Positions 30,137 to 39,913 of a stretch of DNA of 64,000 bases are shown here, piece by piece (within the stretch, counting starts at the first letter, position 1; each line of letters begins with the position of its first letter). This stretch comes from Peribacillus frigoritolerans. Its GTDB lineage: Bacteria; Bacillota; Bacilli; Bacillales; DSM-1321. The position numbers and the translations under genes are program-made. Where the stretch lies: assembly GCA_030562215.1 (NCBI GenBank), contig JAUPFL010000002.1, positions 1,302,001 through 1,366,000 of the forward strand, written 5' to 3'. The notes under the pieces were generated by a model, which was given only the letters and a program-made list of their open reading frames with translations, searched no databases and was not told the DNA's origin.

Positions 30137-31307
30137 ATGGTGCAATTCGAAAAATCCGGACTGCTTCAGGACCTGCCCAAGCAGTTTTTTGCTTCACTGG
30201 TCGCAAAAGTCAATGCGATCACGGAGCAAGGACATGATGTCATTAATTTAGGCCAGGGAAACCCTGATCAGCCGACGCCGGAACATATCGTCAAAAGTTT
30301 GCAGTCTGCAGCTGAAAAACGACTAATCATAAATATTCGCCATTCCGGGGACATCAATATTTAAAAGATGCTGCTGCCGTCTTTTATGAACGAGAATACG
30401 GTGTCAAGCTGGATCCGAATAGTGAAGTGGCGATTCTCTTCGGGGGAAAGGCGGGTCTTGTCGAACTGCCGCAGTGTTTATTGAATCCAGGTGATACGAT
30501 CCTTGTTCCAGATCCCGGCTATCCGGATTATCTTTCCGGTGTTGTTTTAGCCCAGGCAAAGACCGAACTGATGCCCTTGACAGAAGAAAATGATTTTCTT
30601 CCGAAATACGATGACATACATAAAGAAGTTCTTGATAAAGCCAAAATGATGTTCTTGAATTATCCGAATAATCCCACAGGCGCTTCTGCCACTGAAAGTT
30701 TCTTTGATGAAACCGTCTCCTTTGCAAAAGAACATTCAATTTGTGTGGTCCATGATTTCGCCTATGGGGCAATAGGATTCGACGGAAAAAAACCGAAAAG
30801 CTTTCTCCAGGCGGAGGGAGCGAAGGATGTAGGAGTTGAAATATACACTCTATCGAAAACATACAATATGGCAGGGTGGAGAGTCGGCTTCGCAGTGGGC
30901 AATAAGAGTGTAATAGAAGCTCTTGAACTATTACAAGACCATCTTTATGTGAGTCTCTTCCCGGCGATACAGGAAGCTGCGGCAAGCGCTTTACTTGATT
31001 CACAGAGCTGTGTAGAGCAGTTAGTGAAGATGTACGAGGGGCGAAGGAATGTTTTCATTGAGGGATTGAGGGCAATCGGCTGGGATGTCAAAGCGCCTGC
31101 GGCATCGTTTTTGCCTGGCTCAAAGTACCTGGAGGTTTTACGTCCGAGAGTTTTGCGGACTATTTATTAACGCATGCCCATGTAGCTGTTGCCGCAGGGA
31201 ATGGTTTCGGTGAATTTGGCGAAGGTTACGTCAGGGTAGGGCTACTGACTTCGGAAGAACGGCTGCAAGAGGCTGTGGAACGGATACGAACATTAAACTT
31301 ATTTTAA
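30137..31307 (+). CDS. mtnE: PLP aminotransferase MtnE, two frameshifts
   Basis: A class I/II aminotransferase that converts the keto acid of methionine salvage (KMTB) back to methionine, usually with glutamine as donor. Marks: VINLGQGNPDQPTPEHI, ILFGGKAGLVELPQCLL, FLNYPNNPTGASAT, VVHDFAYGAIGFDG and the Schiff-base Lys in YTLSKTYNMAGWRVGF. A C is missing at about 30322 (EKPTNHKYSPFRGHQYLKDA when repaired) and a T at about 31117 (SFFAWLKVPGGFTSESFADYL). Repaired length is about 390 residues. It is divergent from mtnU and upstream of the mtnW riboswitch. Confidence 0.9.
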
Positions 31308-31353
31308 TGCAATAAGATATCTGATTTATACACATTTAAATAGTTAAAACTTA

Positions 31354-31382
31354 TTGACAAAGTAGGGATTACCTGTCAGAAT
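31354..31382 (+). promoter_or_regulatory. Sigma-A promoter of mtnWXBD
   Basis: Consensus TTGACA at 31354, a 17-base spacer, and CAGAAT at 31377-31382 preceded by TGT (extended -10). The S-box starts about 50 bases later. Confidence 0.75.
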
Positions 31383-31435
31383 ACAAAATAAATTCTTAAT
31401 CTTTCGATACTTGAATGCAACTTATATATCAGCGT

Positions 31436-31592
31436 TTTCTTATTTTGAGCAGGTGGAGGGACTAGCCCTATGAAGCCCAGCAACCGACCGTAATTCCATT
31501 GTAAAATGGGGCGGAATCCTTCCGCCGGATTTTCTTGAAATCCACAAGGCACGGTGCTAATTCTTGCAGCCAATGGGCTGGGAGATAAGAAG
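31436..31592 (+). promoter_or_regulatory. SAM-I (S-box) riboswitch of mtnWXBD
   Basis: TTCTTATTTTGAGC, GGTGGAGGGACTAGCCC, TGAAGCCCAGCAACC, GCACGGTGCTAATTC and GAGATAAGAAG make the conserved four-way junction. The internal stretch is nearly identical to the mtnK S-box on the other strand. Confidence 0.95.
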
Positions 31593-31603
31593 ATGGCTTT
31601 TTA

Positions 31604-31631
31604 AAGCCTCTTCTTTATGAAGGGGCTTTTG
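31604..31631 (+). terminator. Terminator of the mtnW riboswitch
   Basis: AAGCCTCTTC/GAAGGGGCTT hairpin followed by TTTT; it is the expression platform of the preceding aptamer. Confidence 0.85.
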
Positions 31632-31696
31632 CCATTTTGAGACCATTTCAGGTTAATGACATCGAGGGTTTACTAACGTGTTATAGGAGTGATCAG

Positions 31697-32927
31697 ATGA
31701 GCGAGATAGTCGCTACTTATTTAATTCATGACTTTAATGGAAACCATGAGAAAAAGCAGAAAGCATTGCCTTGGGTTTGACTGTCGGGACATGGACGGGC
31801 CTGCCGCATTTGGTTCAGAAACAACTGGAAAAACATAAGGGACGCGTCGTATCGGTGACACCACTATCTGAAGAAGAGAGGGCAAACAGCTACTTTAATC
31901 GGAAAGTATACCGTTCGCTGATCAAAATTGCCTATCCGGCAGGGAATTTCTCTAATGATTTACCTGCAATCCTCACGACGGTCTTCGGCAAACTTTCATT
32001 GGATGGTGAAATAAAACTGATCGACTTGGATTTTGTCGGTGATATTCAAAAAGCTTTTCCAGGGCCGCAATTTGGCATTGAGGGCATAAGGGAAAAGGTT
32101 GGCGTTTTTAACCGGCCCTTGGTGATGAGCATCTTTAAAGGTGTATTAGGAAGAGACCTAACATTTCATAATGAGCAACTGAGGCAACAAGCATTGGGAG
32201 GTGTCGACCTAGTTAAAGATGATGAGATCCTCTTCGACCAGGAACTGACTCCATTTTTCGATAGAATAAAAACGGGAAAAAGAATATTGAATGAAGTCTA
32301 TGAAACCACTGGCCACCGAACATTATATGCTGTCAATCTATCAGGGAAAACATTTGAATTATTGGATAAGGCAGAGCAAGCGGCTGAAGCAGGGGCAGAT
32401 GCTTTATTGTTCAACGTTCATACATATGGTTTGGATGTAATGCAGGCCTTGAGTGAACATGATCGTATCAAGCTGCCGATCATGGCGCACCCCGCATATA
32501 GCGGGGCATTGGCATCCTCATCATTTTATGGTATCGGCTATCCATTATTGCTTGGTAAATTAGTAAGGTTATCAGGTGCGGATTTATCCTTGTTCCCTTC
32601 TCCTTATGGAAATGTCGCACTTGAAAAAACGGAGACCTTGGCGATTGCTGAAGCTCTGACAAAAAATGAACTTTCATGGAAAAAGCCTTTCCTGTTCCTT
32701 CTGCAGGCATTCATCCGGGCATGGTTCCGGACCTCATCAAGGATTTTGGGCTCGATAGTGTGATTAATGCCGGAGGCGGAATTCACGGGCACCCTGACGG
32801 AGCAGAGGGCGGTGCCAAGGCTTTCCGTTCTGCTGTGGAAGCCGTTCTAGCAGGAAAGGAACTTTCTGAAGCGGCGGCTGAGGAAGAAACACTAAAAAAA
32901 GCTCTTGTGTTATGGGGAGGCCTATAA
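31697..32927 (+). CDS. mtnW: RuBisCO-like DK-MTP-1-P enolase MtnW, two frameshifts
   Basis: A RuBisCO-like protein that enolises 2,3-diketo-5-methylthiopentyl-1-phosphate. ATG 31697 follows TAGGAG. An A is missing at about 31755 (repair: [18 protein letters not shown]) and another at about 32680 (repair: [20 protein letters not shown]). Marks: [54 protein letters not shown] (metal-site region; Lys, Asp and Glu) and [20 protein letters not shown] (phosphate binding). Repaired length is about 409 residues, normal. It opens the mtnW-X-B-D operon. Confidence 0.93.
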
Positions 32928-32933
32928 GAAATA

Positions 32934-33592
32934 ATGAGACCGATCATCTTTTGTGATTTTGACGGAACGATCACCAACACAGATAATATCATTTCCATCA
33001 TGAAGAAATTTGCGCCTCCTGAATGGGAAGCGTTGAAAGACGGTGTCCTTCAGCAAAAAATCAGTATATCTTCAGGAGTTGGGGATATGTTCTCCCTGCT
33101 TGATAGCGGCTTGAAGGATGATATCATCCAATATGTAAGAAAAACGGCCGGCATTCGCCCAGGGTTTTATGAATTCGTTGAGTATACGAAACAAGCCAAT
33201 ATCCCTTTATATATTGTAAGCGGGGGCATGGATTTTTTCATTGCCCCCTATTAAATGATATCTTGCCAACAGAGTCCGTTTATTGCAACCATGCATTTTT
33301 TGATAAGGATAAGATTTATATTGAGTGGCCGCATACTTGTGATGATCAATGTAATAATGATTGCGGTTGCTGCAAGCCATCCATTATGAGGGAAATTGCG
33401 GGTTCGGAAGATTTTAAACTCGTTATTGGAGATTCAGTAACGGATTTTGAGGCGGCAAAACAGGCTGATTTTGTCATAGCCCGTGACATTCTGCTTGAAA
33501 AATGCGATAGGGAAGGAATTCCACATCAAGGATTTGAAACATTTTTTGATGTAATTGACATTTTAAAGCAGCAGGAGGCGGTTAAAGCGTGA
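32934..33592 (+). CDS. mtnX: HK-MTPenyl-1-P phosphatase MtnX, frameshifted
   Basis: A HAD-family phosphatase for the enol product of MtnW. HAD motif I is [13 protein letters not shown], motif [13 protein letters not shown], and motif [12 protein letters not shown]. One C is missing at about 33249; repair gives [22 protein letters not shown] Cys-rich loop, [15 protein letters not shown], follows, as I recall for other MtnX proteins. Repaired length is about 219 residues. Its stop overlaps the GTG start of mtnB (GTGA). Confidence 0.93.
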
Positions 33593-34218
33593 ACACTCAT
33601 TCTAAAGAATGGCAGGAGTTGGCAGATATTAAAGCTGAACTGGCCGCAAGGGATTGGTTTATGGGAACTAGCGGGAATTTGTCAATCCGCGAGCCCAAAA
33701 GCTCTTTCTTTTATATTACCGCAAGCGGTAAGGATAAAAGGAAGCAATCGGATTCGGACTTTTTACTGGTGGATTTAAAAGGAAAACCAGTTGAAGAAAC
33801 GAATCTAAGACCATCGGCCGAAACTTTACTTCATACAGTCATTTACCGGAAAACAAATGCGAACTGTGTACTTCATGTCCATACAGTTGAAAATAATGTG
33901 ATATCGGAATTATACGGAGATGAAGGCCAAGTTTCCTTTCGTAATCATGAAATCATTAAAGCGACCGGGCGGTGGGATGAAGATTCGGAGCTTCGGATTC
34001 CAATCATATATAATCACGCTGACATTCCGCTGTTATCCGATAAGTTCAAGCCACATGTCGAAGAAGACTCTGGCGCTGTGCTGATACGCAATCATGGTAT
34101 TACGGTTTGGGGCAAAAGCGGACTCGAAGCAAAAAGAATACTTGAAGCTTGCGAATTTTTATTTCAATATCAACTGTTACTTAATCAACAAAAGGCGTTT
34201 GCAGGTTCTTTAAGATAA
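33589..34218 (+). CDS. mtnB: Methylthioribulose-1-phosphate dehydratase
   Basis: A 209-residue zinc enzyme of the class II aldolase fold that dehydrates MTRu-1-P. Marks: [13 protein letters not shown], the zinc ligands [11 protein letters not shown], and the later [19 protein letters not shown] histidine. GTG 33589 overlaps the mtnX stop, so translation is coupled. Intact. Order mtnX-mtnB-mtnD matches B. subtilis. Confidence 0.95.
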   Translation: MNTHSKEWQELADIKAELAARDWFMGTSGNLSIREPKSSFFYITASGKDKRKQSDSDFLLVDLKGKPVEETNLRPSAETLLHTVIYRKTNANCVLHVHTVENNVISELYGDEGQVSFRNHEIIKATGRWDEDSELRIPIIYNHADIPLLSDKFKPHVEEDSGAVLIRNHGITVWGKSGLEAKRILEACEFLFQYQLLLNQQKAFAGSLR

Positions 34219-34242
34219 ACACTCATAGAGGAGGAATGAATG

Positions 34243-34776
34243 ATGGCGACGATCAGATTCCATGAAACAAACGAGGTTATTGAAAACGGTGAACAGGTAA
34301 AAGGGTTTTTAGAAACTCAAGGGGTTATTTATGAGCAATGGGACATTTCTAAATTACCTGACCACCTTGTGGAAAAATACGATCTAACAGATGCTGACAA
34401 GGAGGAAATCCTTGTAACATTCCAATCGGAGATAGCGGAAATCTCTGAAAGAAGAGGCTATAAAGCCCATGATATCATAACATTATCCGATGCAAATCCG
34501 AACTTGGACCAAATGCTTGAAAACTTTAAGCAGGAACACCACCACGAAGATGATGAAGTGCGTTTCATAGCAGGCGGAACGAGTATCTTTGCCATTGAAG
34601 GCAATGATAAACAGTGGTTTGATGTACGTCTTAATCCAGGAGATCTTATTAGTGTACCAGAATCAACAAGACATTATTTCACGCTCGCGGAAGATAGGAA
34701 AACTGTTGCTGTCCGGATTTTCGTAACAGCTGCAGGATGGGTGCCGATTTACGAAAAAGACGAAGTTCAAGCATGA
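34243..34776 (+). CDS. mtnD: Acireductone dioxygenase
   Basis: A 177-178-residue cupin metalloenzyme that oxidises acireductone; the Fe form gives the methionine keto acid and formate, the Ni form an off-pathway product. The metal site is visible as EHHHEDDEVRFI (two His and a Glu) and the later PESTRHYFTLAEDRKTVAVRI-type His. ATG 34243 is eight bases from GGAGG; ATG 34240 is the alternative. It is the last gene of mtnWXBD and is followed by a terminator. Intact. Confidence 0.95.
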   Translation: MATIRFHETNEVIENGEQVKGFLETQGVIYEQWDISKLPDHLVEKYDLTDADKEEILVTFQSEIAEISERRGYKAHDIITLSDANPNLDQMLENFKQEHHHEDDEVRFIAGGTSIFAIEGNDKQWFDVRLNPGDLISVPESTRHYFTLAEDRKTVAVRIFVTAAGWVPIYEKDEVQA

Positions 34777-34786
34777 ATCAATTTCG

Positions 34787-34814
34787 AAAAACCAGCTTAA
34801 GGGCTGGTTTTTTA
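34787..34814 (+). terminator. Terminator after mtnD
   Basis: AAACCAGC/GCTGGTTT stem with TTTTTT tail. Confidence 0.9.
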
Positions 34815-34899
34815 TGTGGATACGGCAAGTGATTTAGTAAGGTAAGTATGATAAAATTTAACGGAATCGAATTTAACCGGATTATAGGAGCAGATAAGA

Positions 34900-35826
34900 A
34901 TGAAAACGACCGAAGTGTACATATTGGGCGGCTTTCTCGGCAGCGGGAAAACGACGCTTCTTCGAAATATTTTAAAACAGGAAAGTGAAGCGGGCAGAAA
35001 AGTGGCAGTGCTTTTAAATGAGCTCGGCAGTGTATCGGTAGACAGCGGACTCATTGGTGATGGGGTGCCTCTGAAGGAGTTGTTTGACGGGTGCATCTGC
35101 TGCACAATTCAAGATAAACTGGAGGTTCAGCTTCATGAGTTGCTAACCGAAAATGAACTGGATGCGGTTTATATTGAAACGACGGGCGCAGCTCATCCAG
35201 TTGAAGTATTGGATGGCATCATGTCGCCGATTTTCGCCAAAAGGCTGGAGTATAAAGGGATCATCACGGTTGTCGATTTATTAAGGTGGCGCGATCGGGA
35301 GGAACTGTCTCCTCAGCTTCGACAGTTGCTTGCAGAGCAAATCCACCATGCTGATTTCATACTATTGAATAAAGCGGATTTAGTAAGTGAGATGGAGGCC
35401 GCACAGCTGATATATACGATACAGGCGCTGAATACTGATGCTGTATGCTTATTGACGGAGTATGCAGCCGTTTCCTTGGCAACATTGCAGCAAATGCAAA
35501 GAAAAAGGCATAATGGCCATCAAAAGCTTGATGTACATGACCATTTGCATTTAACTGCAATCGTTCATACATTTGAAGGTGCTGTGGCACAAACCGACTT
35601 TGAACAGTGGCTTAGGGCCCTACCGGAAACGGTCTATCGAATGAAAGGATATATTTCCTTTACACATTCACAATACCCCCATTTATTCCAATACTCCTAC
35701 GGAATGCCGATGTATATGAATGAAATGATGAAAATGCCATTGAATATCGTCATCATCGGGGAAAAGTTGGATAAGGAAATGTTGATCGCTCAGTTGAAAG
35801 CTTTGGAAGCGAAAGCGGCCCGATAA
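34900..35826 (+). CDS. CobW/COG0523 family GTPase metallochaperone
   Basis: A 308-residue G3E-type GTPase, a family that delivers metals (zinc, cobalt, nickel) to client proteins. Walker A is GGFLGSGKTTLLRNIL; the metal-binding CxCC is in FDGCICCTIQDKLE; the GTPase Glu and guanine motifs are ETTGAAHPVEV and LLNKADLVSE. A His-rich stretch precedes the C-terminal domain (HNGHQKLDVHDHLHLTAIVH), consistent with metal binding. It has its own unit 120 bases after mtnD. No Zur box could be confirmed upstream. The metal and client are unknown. Intact. Confidence 0.88.
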   Translation: MKTTEVYILGGFLGSGKTTLLRNILKQESEAGRKVAVLLNELGSVSVDSGLIGDGVPLKELFDGCICCTIQDKLEVQLHELLTENELDAVYIETTGAAHPVEVLDGIMSPIFAKRLEYKGIITVVDLLRWRDREELSPQLRQLLAEQIHHADFILLNKADLVSEMEAAQLIYTIQALNTDAVCLLTEYAAVSLATLQQMQRKRHNGHQKLDVHDHLHLTAIVHTFEGAVAQTDFEQWLRALPETVYRMKGYISFTHSQYPHLFQYSYGMPMYMNEMMKMPLNIVIIGEKLDKEMLIAQLKALEAKAAR

Positions 35827-35891
35827 ACGTTTACCGCCCATTAAAGAAGGGGAACATAAAAGAAGACTTTCTTATCAAGGAGGCGGTATTA

Positions 35892-36059
35892 GTGCCATGG
35901 AATAAGAACGATTACCCAAACTCGATGAAGAATCTAGATAAAGATGTAAGGGAAAAGGCTATAGAAATCGCGAATGCACTATTGGATGAAGGATATGAGG
36001 ATGGAAAAGCCATTCCAATTGCCATAGACCGGGCTAAGATGTCAGTAGGAAAAGATTGA
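35892..36059 (+). CDS. Small YdaT-like protein
   Basis: A 55-residue protein, MPWNKNDYPNSMKNLDKDV then REKAIEIANALLDEGYEDGK and a basic tail. GTG 35892 lies eight bases from AAGGAGG. It resembles short Bacillus proteins related to YdaT, helical and without a known role; the family name is from memory and the function cannot be stated. A strong terminator follows immediately. Confidence 0.7.
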   Translation: MPWNKNDYPNSMKNLDKDVREKAIEIANALLDEGYEDGKAIPIAIDRAKMSVGKD

Positions 36060-36060
36060 G

Positions 36061-36100
36061 AAAATGGTCAGACCCCTAAATGGGTCTGACCATTTTTATT
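36061..36100. terminator. Strong terminator shared by convergent small genes
   Basis: AAATGGTCAGACCC/GGGTCTGACCATTTTT perfect stem with a six-base loop. On the minus strand it contains the last codons of the small zinc-ribbon gene. Confidence 0.92.
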
Positions 36101-36336
36101 GTTGCATTCAAAGGCGGCAAATGTCTTTTCGTCTTCTATCAATCCGCAAGCGGCACATTGAACCCGAACTTCAGGACCATTATATGCTAGATGGAATGGC
36201 TGAAGGGAATCGTTCGAATATTGTTCAACAATCTCACCGGATTGGGGATCCTTTTAATGGGGGTTGCCACTTGCTGAATGAGATTGAAGCGAGATTTATT
36301 TGTCCGGCAATTCGGACAGCGGTATACTTGAGACAT
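36068..36336 (-). CDS. Small Cys4 zinc-ribbon protein, frameshifted
   Basis: Not assigned to a named family. ATG 36336 follows a strong AAAAGGAGTG site and reads MSQVYRCPNCRTNKSRFNLI. One G is missing at about 36249; restoring it gives DPQSGEIVEQYSNDSLQPFH, then NGPEVRVQCAACGLIEDEKT and AFECNNK. CPNC and CAAC form a classic zinc ribbon. The repaired protein has about 89 residues; its last six codons read through the terminator stem to TGA at 36068. The strong ribosome binding site and paired CxxC motifs support a real gene missed because of the indel. Confidence 0.65.
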
Positions 36337-36447
36337 TATACTCACTCCTTTTTTGGATTATAAAAAGCGTGATATCTTATTATTAAGATAGTCTTTACAA
36401 ACTTGAACATTAATATGTATAAATTAGTAACGGATGGAAGGGATACT

Positions 36448-36714
36448 ATGAAAGAAAATGTCAGGCAAGAAGAATTACTGGTGGCTTATTTAAGCATATG
36501 GAACAATCGTAAGGTGGCCGATGGAGGTGGAAGGGAAGTGTTGTCGGAACTCATCCGCAGAGAGCTTTTGGATGAAAATTCCCATCCACGTGCCCGAAAA
36601 CCAGTATTGGAGAAATTTTACCTGTCTATTAAACGCGTGATGGAATCTTCGCTTTCGGAAGAAATGAAAAATGCGATTGTCATTGCCTATATCACTGAAT
36701 TGGAAAGATTATGA
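36448..36714 (+). CDS. Conserved-looking hypothetical protein
   Basis: An 88-residue protein with no family I recognise: KENVRQEELLVAYLSIWNNR, a polar mid-section REVLSELIRRELLDENSHPR and a C-terminal helix ending IAYITELERL. It is predicted all-helical and soluble. ATG 36448 follows GGAAGGGA; the earlier in-frame ATG at 36403 lacks a site. It precedes the lipoprotein-two-component operon by 118 bases, and co-transcription is possible but unproven. Confidence 0.6.
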   Translation: MKENVRQEELLVAYLSIWNNRKVADGGGREVLSELIRRELLDENSHPRARKPVLEKFYLSIKRVMESSLSEEMKNAIVIAYITELERL

Positions 36715-36832
36715 TTTCCGAGTGTGATATGGATGCTTGTTAGCAAATATTCTTTTATGCTTCATACTTTTTCACAAATCATTGTTAAAATCTTTAAAAA
36801 ATAGATATTTAATGAATAAGGAGCTTAAAATT

Positions 36833-37794
36833 ATGAAGTGGGGCATTGGGCTTCTTCTTGCCATCGTACTGCTTACGGGGTGTAATAGCGGTAATGCATT
36901 TACTAAAATCAACAAAAGTCAATCTTTCCTGGCGACTGTCAATATCAGGGATACCTCACTGACTTTCATAGATGAAAACTATCATCCTTTTGCAAAGTGG
37001 GATATTTCAGAACCATTTACCGGGGCCCTGCTCCTGGCAGACAATGATACTATCCTGCTTTATGGAAAAGAGATGGAGAAAGTCCAAGTGTATTCTTTAT
37101 CCGCTGGAAAACTGATAAACAGTTGGGAAATTGGGAAAGGGATCGTCAATATGCAGTTGTTACGTGATGGAAAAAGCATCGTGGCGGTCAATCAATCGAA
37201 TCACTCCATTTATTTTTGAATGCTGATGGGGAGGAACAGGATATTGTCAAGGTTGGTAAAAGCCCCTTGACCGTTCTTCAAGGAGAGCAAGCGAATCGAT
37301 TGTATGTTATTAATTTTGGTGATACCAAATGTTCGGTGATAAATCTTGAAACGAAAAAGGTCGATTTCGAATTTCCCGTACATAGTTCCAGCACAGGCAC
37401 ATTATTAAGGGAAGAAAAGGATGAAATATGGATTGGAGGACACGGTGATGGGGATCAAGTGGAAGAAGATCTATATATTTATTCGGCAAAAACGGGAGAG
37501 TTGAAGAAAAAGCTTAAGGCCCCAACCATGCCGATAAAGTTCCTGGAAAATGATGAAGGAATATTTGTCCTTAGTCATGGGACTAGCTCCTTATATAAAT
37601 TGAATGATCAATATGAGGAAGTCAAAAGCAAAGTGGTCGGCGTCAACCCCTTTGAAATGGCGAACTTTAACGAAGATGTGGTCGTGGCGGGGTATGATAG
37701 TGATGAAGTGTATGTAATGGATGCTGAAACAGTCGAGGTTAAAAAAACGATCAAAGTCGGCGAAGGTCCATTCCAATTGATGTTGAGGGAGTAG
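36833..37794 (+). CDS. YVTN-like beta-propeller lipoprotein, frameshifted
   Basis: A surface lipoprotein of about 320 residues. ATG 36833 follows AAGGAGC; the signal peptide ends in VLLTGC. Repeated propeller blades are seen, for example VYSLSAGKLINSWEIGKG, VINLETKKVDFEFPVHS, YIYSAKTGELKKKLKAP and VYVMDAETVEVKKTIKVGEG, each about 40 residues. One T is missing at about 37215. It is the first gene of an operon with a response regulator (5 bases later), a kinase and a FixH-like lipoprotein, suggesting it senses or modulates an envelope signal. Confidence 0.78.
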
Positions 37795-37799
37795 ATGAC

Positions 37800-38486
37800 A
37801 TGCATGTTTACACCATTTTAGTCGTGGATGATGAAGAAGATATGCGAAATCTAGTTGAAATGTATTTGCTGAACTCAGGTTATCGATGCCTTCAAGCTGC
37901 GAATGGAAAAGAAGCTATAAGCATGGTTGAAACAGAGGAAGTGGATTTAATCCTATTGGATATCATGATGCCAGGTATGGACGGTTTCTCCGTTTGTGAA
38001 GAAATTCGTGAAATTGGGGAGATCCCTGTGATATTTGTCAGTGCGAAAGGTGAAGAATGGGATAAGGTGAAAGGGCTGAAGCTTGGCGGCGACGATTATA
38101 TCGTCAAACCGTTCAATCCAGGAGAATTGGTCGCAAGGGTCGAAGCGGTATTGCGAAGGACAGGGAAATTATCATTGAATGAAGAGAATCAAAACCATGT
38201 CCGATTCGGTAAAATTAGCTTGAACTTACAATCCAGAACGGTTTTAGTGGAAGGGAAGCCAATCAATTTAACCTTGAAAGAATTCGAATTGCTTTTATTC
38301 CTCATGCGTCATAAAAGCCAGGCACTCAGCCGTGAACAACTGCTTGAAAATGTATGGAGCGGTGAGTATGGAGGATCTTTACGTACTGTGGATACCCATA
38401 TTAAAACGTTACGAATGAAATTAAGAGCGGCCGATTACATTCAAACCGTCTGGGGAATCGGTTATAAGATAGAGGAAAAGAAATGA
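37800..38486 (+). CDS. OmpR/PhoB-type response regulator
   Basis: A 228-residue transcription factor. The receiver domain has the acidic pair VVDDEED, the phosphoacceptor Asp in LILLDIMMPGMDG (about residue 54), FVSAKG and the Lys in YIVKPFNPGEL. The C-terminal winged helix ends with LRTVDTHIKTLRMKL and WGIGYKIE. It overlaps the sensor kinase gene by four bases (ATGA). Its targets are unknown; the flanking lipoprotein genes are the obvious candidates. Intact. Confidence 0.94.
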   Translation: MHVYTILVVDDEEDMRNLVEMYLLNSGYRCLQAANGKEAISMVETEEVDLILLDIMMPGMDGFSVCEEIREIGEIPVIFVSAKGEEWDKVKGLKLGGDDYIVKPFNPGELVARVEAVLRRTGKLSLNEENQNHVRFGKISLNLQSRTVLVEGKPINLTLKEFELLLFLMRHKSQALSREQLLENVWSGEYGGSLRTVDTHIKTLRMKLRAADYIQTVWGIGYKIEEKK

Positions 38487-39896
38487 TCTATAAATGGCGA
38501 ACCCTTTCTTTTAAATTATGGCTCACCATTATCACCGCCATCATCCTTTCCGTGCTGTTCGCTTACTCCCTTTCCCAATATTATTATAAAAATCTATATG
38601 TGGAGAAGCTTAAAACGGATTTAGTCAATGAAGCATCATTGCTAGGGGCGGATTATTCCGGCGGTGAAATCAGCGAAGACTTTAAGCAAAAAGTTGAATG
38701 GTTTAACAGTAAGAACGACAGCGAAGTCTTTGTCGTCAATAATCCCAGGGAATTGAGTGCATGTCTGCCTTTTGAAATCAATTATGATACCCTTATTTCT
38801 GAAGAAGAACGGCAAATGCTTTTAGATGGGAAAGCCGTTGAAAAAGAGGGATATGAGAAAAGGTTTGAAAAGAACATCGTAGCGGCGATCATACCCCTGA
38901 TTGACGAAAATCGTCTCGAAGGCATCATCTATACATATATTCCTGTAGATTCCATTACGGTCTTATTTAAGGAATTTGCTGCAAGATGGTTGGCAGCGGT
39001 TCTATTATTTTTGATTGTCGCGATTTTGTTTACTACTAAATGGTTGAAAAAGCTAGTCAGTCCGATTAAGGAAATCGAGACTGCAGCCCATCGTGTCTCA
39101 GAGGGGATTATGACATACAGGTCGAGGTAAGGAGTCATGATGAGATAGGTAAACTGGCAATAGCCTTTAATGATATGGCCAATTCCATCCATTTGGAAGA
39201 AGAAAGAAAAAAGAATTTCTAGAAAATGTTGCACATGAGCTCAGAACCCCGCTTAGTTACGTAAAGGGCTATACGCAGGCCATATTGGATGGTGTCGTGA
39301 AAAATGATGAAGAGCAACGGAAATACCTTCAACTCATTTCAAGGGAGGCTCTTAGGCTGCAGCGGCTTGTGGGAGATCTTATGGACTTATCAAAAATGGA
39401 AAGTGCTCCATTCTTGTTAAATAAAACCCCGATTGCCTATGCGCAATTCATTGAAGACGTACTTGTGAAATATGAACCGATAATAAAGGAAAAACAATTG
39501 GGCTTAAAGCTAGACCTGGATCCAGACCCGATTATTTTTGGGGATGAAGGAAGGATGGAACAGATCCTACATAACATTTTTGATAATGCCATTCAGTATA
39601 CGGATCCTGGAGGGGCAATCCATATTACCCTAATTCAGCATAAAGATGATTGCGAACTGCTGGTAACTGACACGGGCAACGGGATTCCGGAAGCGGATCT
39701 GCCGTATATCATGAATCGTTTTTACCGTGTGAACAAGGCACGCAGCCGTTTTGATGGCGGTTCAGGGCTTGGACTGTCCATTGTCAAAAAATTGGTGGAA
39801 TTACAAAATGGTAAAATCGAAATAGAAAGCAAGGAAAAAAGGGGAACAACAGTCAGGGTCATCCTGCCGAATATAAAAGAAGAATGGAATTCATAA
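38483..39896 (+). CDS. Sensor histidine kinase of the lipoprotein operon, two frameshifts
   Basis: The partner kinase, about 472 residues when repaired. Two membrane helices (residues about 12-30 and 165-185) flank a 135-residue external sensor. HAMP follows, then the H-box NVAHELRTPLSYVKGY, N-box NIFDNAIQYTDPGG, and ATP-binding DTGNGIPEADLPYI and GGSGLGLSIVKKL. Bases are missing at about 39111 (repair: IQVEVRSHDEIGKLA) and 39213 (repair: ERKKEFLENVAHE). No known ligand domain is recognisable. Confidence 0.9.
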
Positions 39897-39913
39897 AAAG
39901 GGGAAACGTTCAA

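Noticed and set aside
36096-36363. Plus-strand 99-residue open frame after the terminator
   Set aside because: It is the antisense shadow of the zinc-ribbon gene and has no ribosome binding site.
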